Assembly: GCF_900112305.1 (NCBI RefSeq)
Contig: NZ_FOKT01000009.1
Span: 1 to 64,000, forward strand
DNA length: 64,000 nt
Source of the DNA: Microbulbifer thermotolerans
GTDB taxonomy: Bacteria; Pseudomonadota; Gammaproteobacteria; Pseudomonadales; Cellvibrionaceae
Direction of reading: 5' to 3'
A program made the position numbers and the translations under genes. The notes beneath the pieces were generated by a model, which did no database searches, was not told the origin of the DNA, and saw nothing but the letters and a program-made list of their open reading frames with translations. Shown here piece by piece: positions 9,274 to 18,557 of the stretch. Each line of letters opens with the position of its first letter. Position 1 is the stretch's first letter.

Positions 9274-9492
9274 ACACACCTCTTCTTTACCGGGACGCTT
9301 TCCACAGTGCCCATTGTATTACGCCGATGCGTGGACGCTATGGCAAAGTCTTCAGTCCGCGGCTTGTGGCTGGTCGTAATTCAACTACACAGGGGCTTGG
9401 TATACTCGGCGCCGGTGGGCGGTAAGCGCGCATCGGCTTATAATCCGCGCCCACTTTTCAGTTACTCACAGTCACAGCAAGGGGATTGGCGA

Positions 9493-10656
9493 ATGGCGGT
9501 TAAATTGATGAAGGATCTGGATTTGGCGGGCAAGCGCCTATTGATCCGTGAAGATCTCAACGTTCCAATCAAGGATGGAGCGGTCACATCCGACACCCGT
9601 ATCCGAGCGGCACTGCCCACCATTGAGGCCGCCATCAATGCCGGTGCCAAGGTGCTGTTGATGTCTCACCTGGGGCGACCCACTGAGGGCGAGTATGACG
9701 AGGCGTTTTCCATGCGGCCAGTGGCTGACCACTTGAGTACACTGCTCGGCCGCGAAGTGAAGCTGGTCAAGGAGTGGCGGAACGGCGTCGAATTGGCGGA
9801 TGGCGAAGTGGCGTTGCTGGAAAACGTGCGCTTTAACCCCGGTGAAAAGAAAGACGACGAGGCCCTGGCCAAAGCCTACGCCAGTCTGTGCGACATCTTC
9901 GTGATGGACGCTTTCGGAACCGCCCACCGCGCTCAGGCATCCACCCACGGTGTGGCCAAATTCGCGCCCGTCGCCTGTGCTGGCCCGCTGCTGGCTGCCG
10001 AGCTCGATGCTTTGGAAAAGGCGCTGGCAAATCCGGCGCGCCCCATGGTGGCCATCGTCGGCGGCTCCAAGGTCTCCACTAAACTGACAGTGCTGGAGAG
10101 CCTGGCCGACAAGGTGGACCAGCTGATTGTGGGCGGGGGCATCGCCAATACCTTCCTCGCCGCCAGCGGCAAGCCAGTGGGCAAATCTCTGTGTGAACAC
10201 GACTTGGTGGACACCGCCAAGGCTCTGATGGACAAGTGCGATATTCCGCTGCCGGAGGATGTGGTGACCGGCAAGGAGTTCAGCGAATCCGCCGCCGCCG
10301 AGACCAAGTCCGCCGCCGATGTGGCTGAAGACGATATGATTTTCGATATAGGCCCGCAGTCTTCCGACAAGCTGGATGAGATTTTGAAAGAGGCCAAAAC
10401 CATTATCTGGAACGGCCCGGTGGGGGTGTTTGAGTTCGATCAGTTTGGCGGCGGTACCGAGCGCCTGGCTCAGGCCATCGCCGATAGCGATGCTTTCTCC
10501 ATCGCCGGCGGCGGCGACACCCTGGCCGCGGTGGACAAATACGGTATTGCGGACAAAGTCTCCTATATATCCACCGGCGGCGGCGCCTTCCTGGAATATG
10601 TGGAAGGTAAAAAACTACCGGCCGTGGCAGTACTCGAAAGCCGCGCCGCCGATTAA
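9493..10656 (+). CDS. pgk: phosphoglycerate kinase
   Basis: This 387-residue enzyme moves phosphate between 1,3-bisphosphoglycerate and ADP in glycolysis. The N-terminal substrate-binding segment [22 protein letters not shown], the AHRAQAS region, the VGGSKVSTK loop and the C-terminal nucleotide motif [12 protein letters not shown] are all present. I chose ATG 9493, which gives the standard length and has AAGGGG upstream; the open frame from 9307 is not supported. It is followed by the aldolase gene in the same direction, a common pairing for triose-phosphate metabolism. Confidence 0.97.
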   Translation: MAVKLMKDLDLAGKRLLIREDLNVPIKDGAVTSDTRIRAALPTIEAAINAGAKVLLMSHLGRPTEGEYDEAFSMRPVADHLSTLLGREVKLVKEWRNGVELADGEVALLENVRFNPGEKKDDEALAKAYASLCDIFVMDAFGTAHRAQASTHGVAKFAPVACAGPLLAAELDALEKALANPARPMVAIVGGSKVSTKLTVLESLADKVDQLIVGGGIANTFLAASGKPVGKSLCEHDLVDTAKALMDKCDIPLPEDVVTGKEFSESAAAETKSAADVAEDDMIFDIGPQSSDKLDEILKEAKTIIWNGPVGVFEFDQFGGGTERLAQAIADSDAFSIAGGGDTLAAVDKYGIADKVSYISTGGGAFLEYVEGKKLPAVAVLESRAAD

Positions 10657-10687
10657 TAATTGGCCAATTCAATCATCTGAATACCCC

Positions 10688-10720
10688 CTCCCGGGGCGAG
10701 GTATCTTCTGGCCCCGGGAG
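10688..10720 (+). promoter_or_regulatory. strong hairpin between pgk and the aldolase gene
   Basis: CTCCCGGGGC (10688-10697) is an exact inverted repeat of GCCCCGGGAG (10711-10720), with a 13-base loop. No T-tract follows, so it is unlikely to be a simple terminator. It could be an mRNA processing or stability element that separates pgk and aldolase expression. Confidence 0.5.
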
Positions 10721-10796
10721 CGAATTCACTAAAAGCGCTTTAGCGACTAAAAAATAATTATTTCAATACCTACAGACGACGAGAAAGGAAGATTCC

Positions 10797-11861
10797 ATGG
10801 CCCTAATCAGCTTGCGCCAGTTGCTGGACCACGCCGCCGAACACGGCTACGGCGTGCCCGCGTTCAATGTCAATAACATGGAACAGATGCGCGCGATCAT
10901 GGAGTCCGCGCAGCAGACGGACTCCCCGGTGATCGTGCAGGCTTCCGCCGGTGCGCGCAAATACGCTGGTGCCCCGTTCCTGCGGCACCTGGTGCTCGCC
11001 GCGATTGAGGAGTTCCCGCATATCCCGGTGGTGATGCACCAGGATCACGGCACCAGTCCGGCCGTGTGCCAGCGCTCTATCCAGCTGGGTTTCAGTTCGG
11101 TGATGATGGACGGTTCCCTGCTGGAGGACGGCAAGACACCAGCCTCCTATGAATACAATGTGGACGTCACCCGCCGCGCGGTGGAGATGGCTCACGCCTG
11201 CGGTGTATCCGTCGAAGGCGAGCTGGGCTGCTTGGGCTCCCTGGAAACCGGTATGGCCGGCGAAGAGGACGGTGTCGGCGCAGAGGGCAAACTGTCCCAT
11301 GAGCAATTGCTGACCGATCCGGAAGAGGCCGCGGATTTTGTCCAGAAGACCAAGGTGGATGCTCTGGCCATCGCCTGCGGTACCAGCCACGGCGCCTATA
11401 AATTTACCCGTCCGCCCACTGGGGATATCCTCGCTATCGACCGCATCAAGGAAATCCACGCACGCATCCCCGACACCCACCTGGTGATGCACGGTTCTTC
11501 CTCAGTGCCACAAGAATGGCTGAAGGTCATCAACGATTTCGGTGGAGAAATTCCGGAAACCTACGGTGTGCCGGTGGAGCAAATTTGCGAGGGCATCAAG
11601 CACGGCGTGCGCAAGGTCAACATCGACACCGACCTGCGCCTCGCCTCCACTGGCGCGGTGCGCCGCTTCCTGGCTCAGAACCCTTCGGAGTTCGACCCGC
11701 GCAAATTCCTCAAGGAGAGCGTCAAGGCGATGAAGGAAATCTGCGTGGCCCGCTACGAGGCGTTTGGCACCGCCGGTAATGCCAGCAAGATTCGCCCGGT
11801 CAGCCTGGAGGCGATGAGTCAGCGCTACGAATCCGGCGAACTGGAACCGCAGATCAAGTAG
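10797..11861 (+). CDS. fba: class II fructose-bisphosphate aldolase, Calvin-type
   Basis: This 354-residue enzyme splits fructose 1,6-bisphosphate into two triose phosphates, using zinc. The ligand motif [17 protein letters not shown], the [12 protein letters not shown] segment and VNIDTDLR match the class II, subclass A (Calvin-cycle type, CbbA) aldolases that many gammaproteobacteria use in glycolysis and gluconeogenesis. The start has AAAGGAAG upstream. It lies 140 bases after pgk, separated by a hairpin. No RuBisCO or phosphoribulokinase gene is present in the window. Confidence 0.95.
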   Translation: MALISLRQLLDHAAEHGYGVPAFNVNNMEQMRAIMESAQQTDSPVIVQASAGARKYAGAPFLRHLVLAAIEEFPHIPVVMHQDHGTSPAVCQRSIQLGFSSVMMDGSLLEDGKTPASYEYNVDVTRRAVEMAHACGVSVEGELGCLGSLETGMAGEEDGVGAEGKLSHEQLLTDPEEAADFVQKTKVDALAIACGTSHGAYKFTRPPTGDILAIDRIKEIHARIPDTHLVMHGSSSVPQEWLKVINDFGGEIPETYGVPVEQICEGIKHGVRKVNIDTDLRLASTGAVRRFLAQNPSEFDPRKFLKESVKAMKEICVARYEAFGTAGNASKIRPVSLEAMSQRYESGELEPQIK

Positions 11862-11880
11862 AACGCCGCGGGCGTTTGCC

Positions 11881-11903
11881 GCAGGGGTGGCCGCCACCCC
11901 TGC
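11881..11903 (+). terminator. hairpin after the aldolase gene
   Basis: An 11-bp perfect stem (11881-11891 with 11893-11903) with an almost absent loop lies 20 bases after the aldolase stop. Pyrimidine-rich sequence follows, but not a pure T-tract. It is probably the operon terminator. Confidence 0.5.
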
Positions 11904-11944
11904 TTCCTCCCTGCCGCCTTGCAAAATGCAGTACCATTGCGTCA

Positions 11945-12928
11945 ATGGATCTTCTGCAAGATATCACCACCGTTGAACACAGCCCGGTCATTCGGCGCCC
12001 GGACTACTCGGCCCTTCGCGATCAGTTGCCGGAGCTGGACTTCAGCAGTGCCGATGAAGGCCCCCTGCTGCCGGCACTGCAGGAGTACCGCAATTTCTAT
12101 AATCTGCACTTTCCGCAGGCGTCCAGGACCGGTGTTGGCACCTTTGCGGCCGCGGGGTTCGAGCTGGTGGCCCAGTACTGGCTGGTGGAAAAGCCCCGCG
12201 GAACCCTTTTTATCTGCCACGGGTATTTCGACCACACCGGAGTCTACGGCCCGGCGGTGCGCTTTGGGCTCGAGCGCGATTTGAACGTGGTGATCTTCGA
12301 TTTTCCCGGTCACGGCCTGTCCAGTGGGGAGCCCGTGGCGATAGACACCTTTCTGCAATACCGTCAGGTTTTGCAGGTGTTACTGCAAAAAGCCCGGGAT
12401 AAATTATCCGGCCCCTGGCACGCCATGGGGCAAAGTACCGGTGGCGCTGCGCTGCTGGCATACCTGCAGTACAGCCGCTGGCAGCCATTCGATAAAATTT
12501 TTCTGCTGGCGCCACTGGTGCGCCCGGCGCGCTGGCATGTGCGCAAGTGGATGTACTACCTGGGCCGCTTTTTCCTGGTGGCGCCCGACCGGGGTTTCAA
12601 TATCAACACTCACGACGCCGAGTTCGCGCGCCGTCAGGCACATCGGGACCCCTTGCAGTCGCGGGTGATCTCCATGCGCTGGCTCGGTGCCATGGTGGAC
12701 TGGCTGAAGACCTTTCCCGCCACGGCGAAAAATCCCAAGCCCATTCTGGTGGTGCAAGGCACCGGCGATGAGACAGTGTCCTGGCGCTACAACATGCGCG
12801 CAATACGCGACCGCTTCCCCAATAGCCGCCGCGTGATTATACGCGGTGCCCGCCATCAAATGATTAACGAGACCCAGCCCTATCGGCACCAGATTCTCAA
12901 GGCGCTGGACGACTGGCTTAATCGCTAA
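11945..12928 (+). CDS. alpha/beta hydrolase (monoglyceride-lipase-like)
   Basis: This 327-residue protein has the serine-hydrolase fold. LFICHGYFDHTGVY is the oxyanion strand, IFDFPGHGLSSG follows, GQSTGG is the nucleophile elbow, GTGDETV carries the acid and RHQMINE the catalytic His. This matches the serine aminopeptidase S33/monoacylglycerol-lipase group. There is no signal peptide, so it is cytoplasmic. ATG 11945 was chosen because the residues before it (from 11876) are encoded across the aldolase terminator hairpin. The substrate is unknown. Confidence 0.8.
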   Translation: MDLLQDITTVEHSPVIRRPDYSALRDQLPELDFSSADEGPLLPALQEYRNFYNLHFPQASRTGVGTFAAAGFELVAQYWLVEKPRGTLFICHGYFDHTGVYGPAVRFGLERDLNVVIFDFPGHGLSSGEPVAIDTFLQYRQVLQVLLQKARDKLSGPWHAMGQSTGGAALLAYLQYSRWQPFDKIFLLAPLVRPARWHVRKWMYYLGRFFLVAPDRGFNINTHDAEFARRQAHRDPLQSRVISMRWLGAMVDWLKTFPATAKNPKPILVVQGTGDETVSWRYNMRAIRDRFPNSRRVIIRGARHQMINETQPYRHQILKALDDWLNR

Positions 12929-12954
12929 CGGGGCGGGGCAGCCGCGTCGGTGAA

Positions 12955-13863
12955 TCAGACCAACGCCTTTTTCTGCTGCCGCATCTTCCGGCGTTGTGCC
13001 AGGGCGTCCGCAGTATAGAGCAGCAGCCCCGACCACACGCAGGCGAAGGTAATCACCTTGCCTTCGCCAAAGGGCTCGTGGAACACCAGCGTTGCGAGCA
13101 GCAGCATCAGGGTTGGCCCCAGGTACTGCAGAAAGCCGAGGGTGGAAAGATTCAGCCGACGCGCGGCGATATTGAACAACAGCAGCGGCGTCAGAGTAAT
13201 GGGGCCGGCCAGTAGCAAGAGGCCGTTGGTCCGCCAGTCGTTGGCGAGCAAGTTGCTGCTGGGGCTGTCGGACCACAAAAGGTAAGCCAAGGCTGGCAGC
13301 AACATATACAGGGTCTCTATGGTGAGGCCGGTCAGGCTGTCCACCGGTGCGCGCTTGCGCACCAAACCGTAAAAGCCGAATGACAATGCCAGCAGTAGAG
13401 CCACCACTGGCACCCTGCCAAATTGCCAAAGCTCGTGAGCGATACCTATCACCGCCAGCACAACGGCCAGCCACTGCAGGCGCCGCAGCCTTTCCCCAAG
13501 AATCAGCACGCCGAGTAGGACGTTAACAATCGGATTGATGTAATAGCCGAGGCTGGCATCCAGCAGATGGGCGTTGGTGATGGCCCAGATAAACACCAGC
13601 CAGTTGCTACCGATCAAGAGGGTGGACAGGGCCAGAATGCGCATTTTCTTGCCGTCGCGCAGGGTTGCGGAGACATCGGAGAGGCGGCCGATCAGGACGA
13701 GAACCCCCACGGCCAGCACCAGTGACCAGATGCTGCGATGGGCGAGAATTTCCACAGCGGGAATCCCGTCTAATAGATTGAAGTACAGCGGCGCCAGCCC
13801 CCAGATAAGGAAGGCGGCAACGCCGGCGAGCAAGCCGGTTGCGGCGGAGTCGTGATTACGCAA
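12955..13863 (-). CDS. rarD: RarD-like EamA transporter
   Basis: This 302-residue inner-membrane protein has about ten hydrophobic helices in two EamA halves. The start GLLAGVAAFLIWGLAPLYFNLL and the segments AHRSIWSLV and LGYYINPIVNVLLGVLILGERL are typical of RarD, a drug/metabolite-superfamily permease whose substrate is not well defined. A basic tail, RRKMRQQKKALV, faces the cytoplasm. It is convergent with the upstream hydrolase gene. Confidence 0.9.
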   Translation of the reverse strand: MRNHDSAATGLLAGVAAFLIWGLAPLYFNLLDGIPAVEILAHRSIWSLVLAVGVLVLIGRLSDVSATLRDGKKMRILALSTLLIGSNWLVFIWAITNAHLLDASLGYYINPIVNVLLGVLILGERLRRLQWLAVVLAVIGIAHELWQFGRVPVVALLLALSFGFYGLVRKRAPVDSLTGLTIETLYMLLPALAYLLWSDSPSSNLLANDWRTNGLLLLAGPITLTPLLLFNIAARRLNLSTLGFLQYLGPTLMLLLATLVFHEPFGEGKVITFACVWSGLLLYTADALAQRRKMRQQKKALV

Positions 13864-13994
13864 AGAGGTACACCTGATTATGGAAGGGCGGCGGCGCCGC
13901 CGGAGCGAAGAGGCGCTATTTTAGGAGGGAGCGGACGTCACCATCAATCCTCCTTGAGAGCGCAGCAGAAGGTCCCGTGCACTCACTGGGTGCT

Positions 13995-14058
13995 CAAAAA
14001 ACGCCGGCTCCGGATGAGGAACCCGTGCGAATGCATCGGAGCTTCCCCACCGGAGCCG
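13995..14058 (-). terminator. intrinsic terminator of serA
   Basis: CCGGCTCCGG at 14004-14013 pairs with CCGGAGCCG at 14050-14058. On the minus strand the stem is followed by a T-tract (A-run at 13996-14001). It lies about 35 bases after the serA stop. The long loop could hold further structure. Confidence 0.7.
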
Positions 14059-14092
14059 TTTTGTTTCCCGAAGTGCGTTTTGCCTAGGCGTC

Positions 14093-15325
14093 TTAGAAGA
14101 GTACGCGGCAGCGCAGCGTGCCGGGAATATTTTTCAGCTTCTCCAGCGCCAGATCTGAGTATTCCGCGTCTACATCGATTACCACGTAACCGAGGGTTTC
14201 GTTGGTCTGCAGGAACTGCGCAGAGATATTGATGTTGTTCTCCGAGAACACCTGGTTGATGGCGCTGAGCACTCCGGGAACATTGCGGTGGATGTGCAGC
14301 AGGCGATGCGCGCCCACATGACCCGGCAGCGCCACTTCCGGGAAGTTGACTGAACTGGTGGTGGTGCCATTGTCGGAGTAGTAGGCCAGCTTCTCCGCCA
14401 CTTCTATGCCGATATTTTCCTGCGCTTCCATGGTGGAACCACCGATGTGGGGTGTGAGCAGGGCATTATCGATTCCGCGCAGCGGCGATACGAACTCGTC
14501 GTCATTGCTGCGCGGCTCCACCGGAAATACGTCGATGGCCGCACCGGCCAGGTGGCCACTCTTCAGCGCTTCCGCAAGGGCCTCTATGTCCACCACGGTG
14601 CCGCGGGAGGCGTTTAGCAATATCGCACCGGGCTTCATGCGGGCGATTTGCTTGGGCCCCATCATCATCTTGGTGGAAGGCAGTTCCGGTACGTGCAGCG
14701 ACACAACGTCCGCCTCGCCCAGCAGTTCATCCAGCGAGCTGATTTGTACTGCGTTGCCCAGCGGCAGTTTGGTGACCACATCGTAGAAGATCACGCGCAT
14801 GCCCAGGGCTTCCGCTAGCACCGAAACCTGAGAGCCGATGGCGCCGTAGCCGATAATGCCCAGGGTCTTGCCGCGGGCTTCGAAGGCACCGGCGGCGGAT
14901 TTCATCCAGCCGCCGCGGTGGCAGGCGGTGTTTTTGGCCGGGATACCGCGCAGAGTCAATATGGTTTCGGCAATAATCAATTCCGCCACACTGCGGGTGT
15001 TGGAGTAGGGCGCATTGAAAACGGCGATGCCCAGCTCTGTGGCCGCCTTGAGATCCACCTGGTTGGTGCCGATGCAGAAACAGCCGATGGCGACCAGTTT
15101 GCGCGCACTTTCCAGAACCTTGCGGGTCAGCTGGGTGCGGGAACGAATGCCGATAAAGTGGACATTGGATATTTTCTCAATCAGCTGGTCTTCCGGCAGC
15201 GAGGTCTTGAGGTACTCCACATTGGTATAGCCACGGGACGCAAGCAGATCGACGGCGGACTGGTGTACGCCCTCAAGCAGCAAAATGCGAATCTTGTCTT
15301 TTTGCAAAGAAGTTTGTGGAGTCAT
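14093..15325 (-). CDS. serA: D-3-phosphoglycerate dehydrogenase
   Basis: This 410-residue enzyme oxidises 3-phosphoglycerate, the first step of serine synthesis. The NAD-binding Rossmann motif is LGIIGYGAIGSQV. The active-site Arg and His are in NASRGTVVD and TPHIGGST, and a C-terminal ACT domain (about residues 335-410, LLHIHRNVPGVLSAIN) would sense serine. The length matches E. coli-type SerA. I chose ATG 15325; the 40 residues upstream in the open frame are not conserved in kind. It is divergent from the FAH-family gene, with a shared intergenic region of 134 bases. Confidence 0.95.
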   Translation of the reverse strand: MTPQTSLQKDKIRILLLEGVHQSAVDLLASRGYTNVEYLKTSLPEDQLIEKISNVHFIGIRSRTQLTRKVLESARKLVAIGCFCIGTNQVDLKAATELGIAVFNAPYSNTRSVAELIIAETILTLRGIPAKNTACHRGGWMKSAAGAFEARGKTLGIIGYGAIGSQVSVLAEALGMRVIFYDVVTKLPLGNAVQISSLDELLGEADVVSLHVPELPSTKMMMGPKQIARMKPGAILLNASRGTVVDIEALAEALKSGHLAGAAIDVFPVEPRSNDDEFVSPLRGIDNALLTPHIGGSTMEAQENIGIEVAEKLAYYSDNGTTTSSVNFPEVALPGHVGAHRLLHIHRNVPGVLSAINQVFSENNINISAQFLQTNETLGYVVIDVDAEYSDLALEKLKNIPGTLRCRVLF

Positions 15326-15459
15326 ATACACTCTCTTGACTGATGGCGAGGGAACAAGCGGTAAAATTTTCGACTGCCGGGGGCCCGGCGAAGGCGCGAT
15401 CATACCACAAGCGCCCTGGAGCGCTTTATTCGAAATGCCTATCACAACTATCTAATTTT

Positions 15460-16125
15460 ATGATGTACAGACACCATTACACCTGCGGCACTCAAATGCC
15501 GCTCAGTCCGGGCAAGATCGTCTGTGTGGGCCGTAATTATGCCGCCCACGCCGCCGAGCTCGGCAACCCGGTTCCAGAGGAGCCGCTGCTGTTTATTAAG
15601 CCGGCCACCGCAGCGGTGCCCATGGCCGAGCCGATTCGCCTCCCCGCGGGGCGGGGCAGCTGTCACTTTGAGGGGGAGTTGGCACTGCTGATCGGCGAGC
15701 GGCTCACGGGAGCCACTCCCTCGGAAGTGCCGGCCGCCATCGCCGGTTTGGGGCTGGCGCTGGACCTCACTTTGCGCCAGCTGCAGTCCCAGCTGAAAAA
15801 AGACGGCCATCCCTGGGAAAAGGCCAAGGGCTTCGACGGCGCCTGTCCTCTGTCGCCTTTCGTGAAATTGGGCTCTATTCCAGACTGGGGTGACCTCACC
15901 TATTCCCTGTGGTTGAACGGCGAACTGCGCCAACGCGGAGAGACGGCGCTGATGCTGACACCCATCCCCGAGCTGGTGGCCTATATCAGCGCTTATTTCA
16001 CGCTGATGCCCGGCGATGTGGTGCTCACCGGCACACCGGCCGGTGTGGGCGAACTGCAGAGTGGTGACCGCATTGCGATGCAGCTGGAGGACGACTGGTT
16101 GCGGGTGGAAACCCGAGTGGATTGA
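15460..16125 (+). CDS. fumarylacetoacetate hydrolase family protein
   Basis: This 221-residue protein has the FAH fold used by acylpyruvases and related isomerase/decarboxylase enzymes. KIVCVGRNYAAHAAEL, PLLFIKP, the metal ligands in CHFEGELALLIGE and the late LTPIPELVAYIS and DVVLTGTPAGVG segments are all present. A divalent metal is expected. It resembles the YcgM-type acylpyruvase/oxaloacetate tautomerase group. The start is at ATG 15460 or 15463. It is divergent from serA. Confidence 0.85.
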   Translation: MMYRHHYTCGTQMPLSPGKIVCVGRNYAAHAAELGNPVPEEPLLFIKPATAAVPMAEPIRLPAGRGSCHFEGELALLIGERLTGATPSEVPAAIAGLGLALDLTLRQLQSQLKKDGHPWEKAKGFDGACPLSPFVKLGSIPDWGDLTYSLWLNGELRQRGETALMLTPIPELVAYISAYFTLMPGDVVLTGTPAGVGELQSGDRIAMQLEDDWLRVETRVD

Positions 16126-16230
16126 GCGGCCTGCAGGGACTCCCATTTGTGGGGTTACTGATATGCTTTGATTTGTGATCACATTTTGGTATAAGCCGAA
16201 CAATGATTCAGGTCTGACAAGAGGTGTGCC

Positions 16231-17739
16231 ATGGCAGCGCAACAACCGATCCCCCAAACCCTGCAGGAGTGGCAGGCTCTGGCCGCCGCTTTGGAAATTG
16301 AAAGCCGCGCGTTTATCAATGGCGAATATGTGGATGCCCTCGGCGGCCGGACCCGGCCGACCGTCAACCCGGCGGATGGCAGTGAACTGGCACAGGTGGC
16401 CAGCTGCGGTCCCGAAGACGCCAAAGTCGCGGTGGAGGTTGCCCGCCGTACTTTCGAGTCTGGGGTCTGGTCTGCAATGCCGCCCATGGAGCGCAAAAAG
16501 ATCCTGGTGCGTTTTGCCGAGCTGATCGAGCGGGACAAAATCGAAATCGCGCTGTTGGAAAGCCTGGATGCGGGCAAGCCGATCAGCGACACGGTAAACG
16601 TAGATGTCCCCGGTGCGATCACCACAATCCGCTGGAGTGGTGAGGCCATCGACAAGATTTACGACGAAGTGGCGCCCACCGGACCGGACGAACTGGCCCT
16701 GGTGCAGCGCATGCCTCTGGGGGTGGTTGCGGCCATAGTGCCCTGGAACTTTCCTCTCTCCACCACCGCCTGGAAGCTGGGGCCGGCGCTCGCCACCGGC
16801 AACAGTGTGATCTTAAAACCCGCTTCCAATACGCCGCTGACGGCGATCAAGCTGGCGGGGCTGGCCAAGGAGGCGGGTCTGCCGGACGGTGTGTTGAACG
16901 TTCTGCCGGGCCCCGGTTCCACCCTCGGCAAAGCCCTGGGCCTGCACATGGACATCGACTGCCTCACCTTCACCGGCTCCACCGCCGTGGGCAAAACCCT
17001 GACGGAGTATGCCGGCCAGTCCAACCTGAAACGCACATTTCTAGAGCTGGGGGGCAAGAGTCCCAATATTGTTTTCGCCGACGCGGACCTGGACAAGGCC
17101 GCCGAGGCCGCCGCTCTGGCGATCTTCTACAACCAGGGCGAGACCTGCACCGCAGGCTCGCGTCTGCTGGTGGAAAAGTCCATCGCCGACGAATTTATCC
17201 GCAAGGTGGCCGCAGCCGCGGAGCGTTTCCAACCGGGCCATCCACAGGACCCCAACACGGTGATGGGGGCCCTGATTGATCAGAGCCAGTTCGATACCGT
17301 TGAGTTCTACGTGGCCAAAGGTCTGGAACAGGGGGCGCAGCTGGTGTGCGGCGGCAAGCCGGCGGATGTGGTGGCCGGTGGTTACTACTATCAACCGACC
17401 ATCTTCCGCGGTGTCAGTGGCGATATGACCATCGCGCGCGAGGAAATTTTCGGCCCGGTGTTGTCAGTGATCGAATTCGAGACAGAGGCGGAGGCGCTGC
17501 GCATCGCCAATGACTCCATTTACGGCCTGGCCGCCGGTGTCTGGACTCACAATCTCGGCCGCGCGCACCGCATGGCCCGCGGTCTCCGCGCCGGCTCCGT
17601 ATGGGTGAACAACTATTTCGGCGGTGATATCACCGTGCCTTTCGGTGGCTTCAAGCAGTCCGGCAATGGCCGCGACAAGTCTTTGCATGCGCTGGATAAA
17701 TACTGCGAGTTGAAGTCCACCTGGATCGATTTGGGTTAA
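16231..17739 (+). CDS. NAD(P)-dependent aldehyde dehydrogenase (PuuC-like)
   Basis: This 502-residue enzyme oxidises an aldehyde to a carboxylate. The cofactor motif PWNFPLSTTAWK, TFTGSTAVGK, the general-base Glu in FLELGGKSPN and the nucleophile Cys in NQGETCTAGSR are intact, as is EEIFGPVLSV near the C-terminus. The overall pattern, including VWVNNYF and PFGGFKQSGNGRD, is closest to the gamma-glutamyl-aminobutyraldehyde dehydrogenases used in putrescine and related amine breakdown. It is a single gene with a strong terminator and no puu neighbours, so the exact substrate is uncertain. Confidence 0.9.
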   Translation: MAAQQPIPQTLQEWQALAAALEIESRAFINGEYVDALGGRTRPTVNPADGSELAQVASCGPEDAKVAVEVARRTFESGVWSAMPPMERKKILVRFAELIERDKIEIALLESLDAGKPISDTVNVDVPGAITTIRWSGEAIDKIYDEVAPTGPDELALVQRMPLGVVAAIVPWNFPLSTTAWKLGPALATGNSVILKPASNTPLTAIKLAGLAKEAGLPDGVLNVLPGPGSTLGKALGLHMDIDCLTFTGSTAVGKTLTEYAGQSNLKRTFLELGGKSPNIVFADADLDKAAEAAALAIFYNQGETCTAGSRLLVEKSIADEFIRKVAAAAERFQPGHPQDPNTVMGALIDQSQFDTVEFYVAKGLEQGAQLVCGGKPADVVAGGYYYQPTIFRGVSGDMTIAREEIFGPVLSVIEFETEAEALRIANDSIYGLAAGVWTHNLGRAHRMARGLRAGSVWVNNYFGGDITVPFGGFKQSGNGRDKSLHALDKYCELKSTWIDLG

Positions 17740-17755
17740 TTGTACTGTTACTTAC

Positions 17756-17780
17756 AAAGGCCGCGGCAGCGGCCTTTTTT
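17756..17780 (+). terminator. intrinsic terminator of the aldehyde dehydrogenase gene
   Basis: AAAGGCCGC and GCGGCCTTT form a 9-bp stem with a 4-base loop, followed directly by T residues, 17 bases after the stop codon. Confidence 0.85.
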
Positions 17781-17875
17781 ATGGCGTAGATTGGCTGGCG
17801 TTTGCGAACCCCGATACTCTAGTGAGGATTATGGACCCGCTGCGAATCGCAGTGCACGCTTGAAAGGAGAACACC

Positions 17876-18301
17876 ATGGAGTTTCTGATTAATATCGATG
17901 TTGATGACCTGCCCCGTGCCATTGATTTTTATCAGAGCGCCTTCGGTCTGCGCCCGGGGCGCAGTTTCGGAGCTTCTGGAATGGAGATGCTCGGCGGCAA
18001 CGCGCCCCTCTATCTTTTGGCGAAGGCGCCTGGCTCCCAAGCCAGCGAGGGCCAGCGGAGGAATTACCGGCGCCACTGGACACCGGTGCACCTGGACATG
18101 GTGGTAGACGATGTGGAAGCCGCCGTTGACCGGGCGGTGGCTGCCGGCGCAAAACTGGAAGGAGAAATTCGGGTAAACAGCTGGGGGGCGATTGCCACAC
18201 TGTCCGATCCCTTCGGCCACGGTTTTTGCCTGTTGGAATTTCGCGGCCGCGGTTACGATGCACTGGCTCAGGAGCCTTCTGGCCAAGGAACCTCTGATTA
18301 A
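17876..18301 (+). CDS. VOC family (glyoxalase-like) protein
   Basis: This 141-residue protein has the paired beta-alpha-beta-beta-beta units of the vicinal oxygen chelate fold. FLINIDVDDLPRAIDFYQSAFGL is the first unit; VHLDMVVDDVEAAVDRAVAAGA and ATLSDPFGHGFCLLEF are the second. GAAAGGAG lies upstream of the ATG. The last four codons and the stop (GTSD-stop) are encoded by the terminal repeat of the dispersed element starting at 18286, so the original C-terminus may have been replaced. The substrate is unknown. Confidence 0.85.
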   Translation: MEFLINIDVDDLPRAIDFYQSAFGLRPGRSFGASGMEMLGGNAPLYLLAKAPGSQASEGQRRNYRRHWTPVHLDMVVDDVEAAVDRAVAAGAKLEGEIRVNSWGAIATLSDPFGHGFCLLEFRGRGYDALAQEPSGQGTSD

Positions 18302-18500
18302 TTCGCGTGAACACTATGGTAGCTTCCGGGGCGCTCAGGCAATAGGACGGATATTTCGAAAACGCACGAGTACTTCCCTGTAGCTCCGACGGATACATCC
18401 CTGTATCCGACGGTTTCGAAATATCCGTCCTATCACCTGAGCTTCATATCCGTCCCTGAAGAATTTCTGCCACCAGAAAGTGATTTAATCAGAGGTTCCC
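18286..18500 (+). repeat. dispersed MITE-like repeat, full copy 1
   Basis: This is a complete copy of about 215 bp. The left end AGGAACCTCTGATTAATTC and right end (reverse complement GGGAACCTCTGATTAAATC) are terminal inverted repeats. Inside, GGACGGATATTTCGAAA (from 18347) is inverted as TTTCGAAATATCCGTCC, CGGATACA/TGTATCCG makes a small hairpin, and GCTCAGG/CCTGAGC extends the palindrome. There is no coding potential. TA follows the right end; the left border is CA and overlaps the VOC gene. Confidence 0.85.
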
Positions 18501-18557
18501 TAAGGCGCCTTTGACTCTGCGCTCCTCCAAGGATTTGTACAATTTCGGAGAACAAAA

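Noticed and set aside
9307-9492. N-terminal extension of phosphoglycerate kinase
   Set aside because: The start at 9493 gives the standard length and has a good ribosome-binding site; the extension has no conserved pattern.
10797-11861. Calvin-cycle gene cluster suggested by the Calvin-type aldolase
   Set aside because: No RuBisCO, phosphoribulokinase or CbbR is present, and this aldolase subtype is common in glycolysis of heterotrophic gammaproteobacteria.
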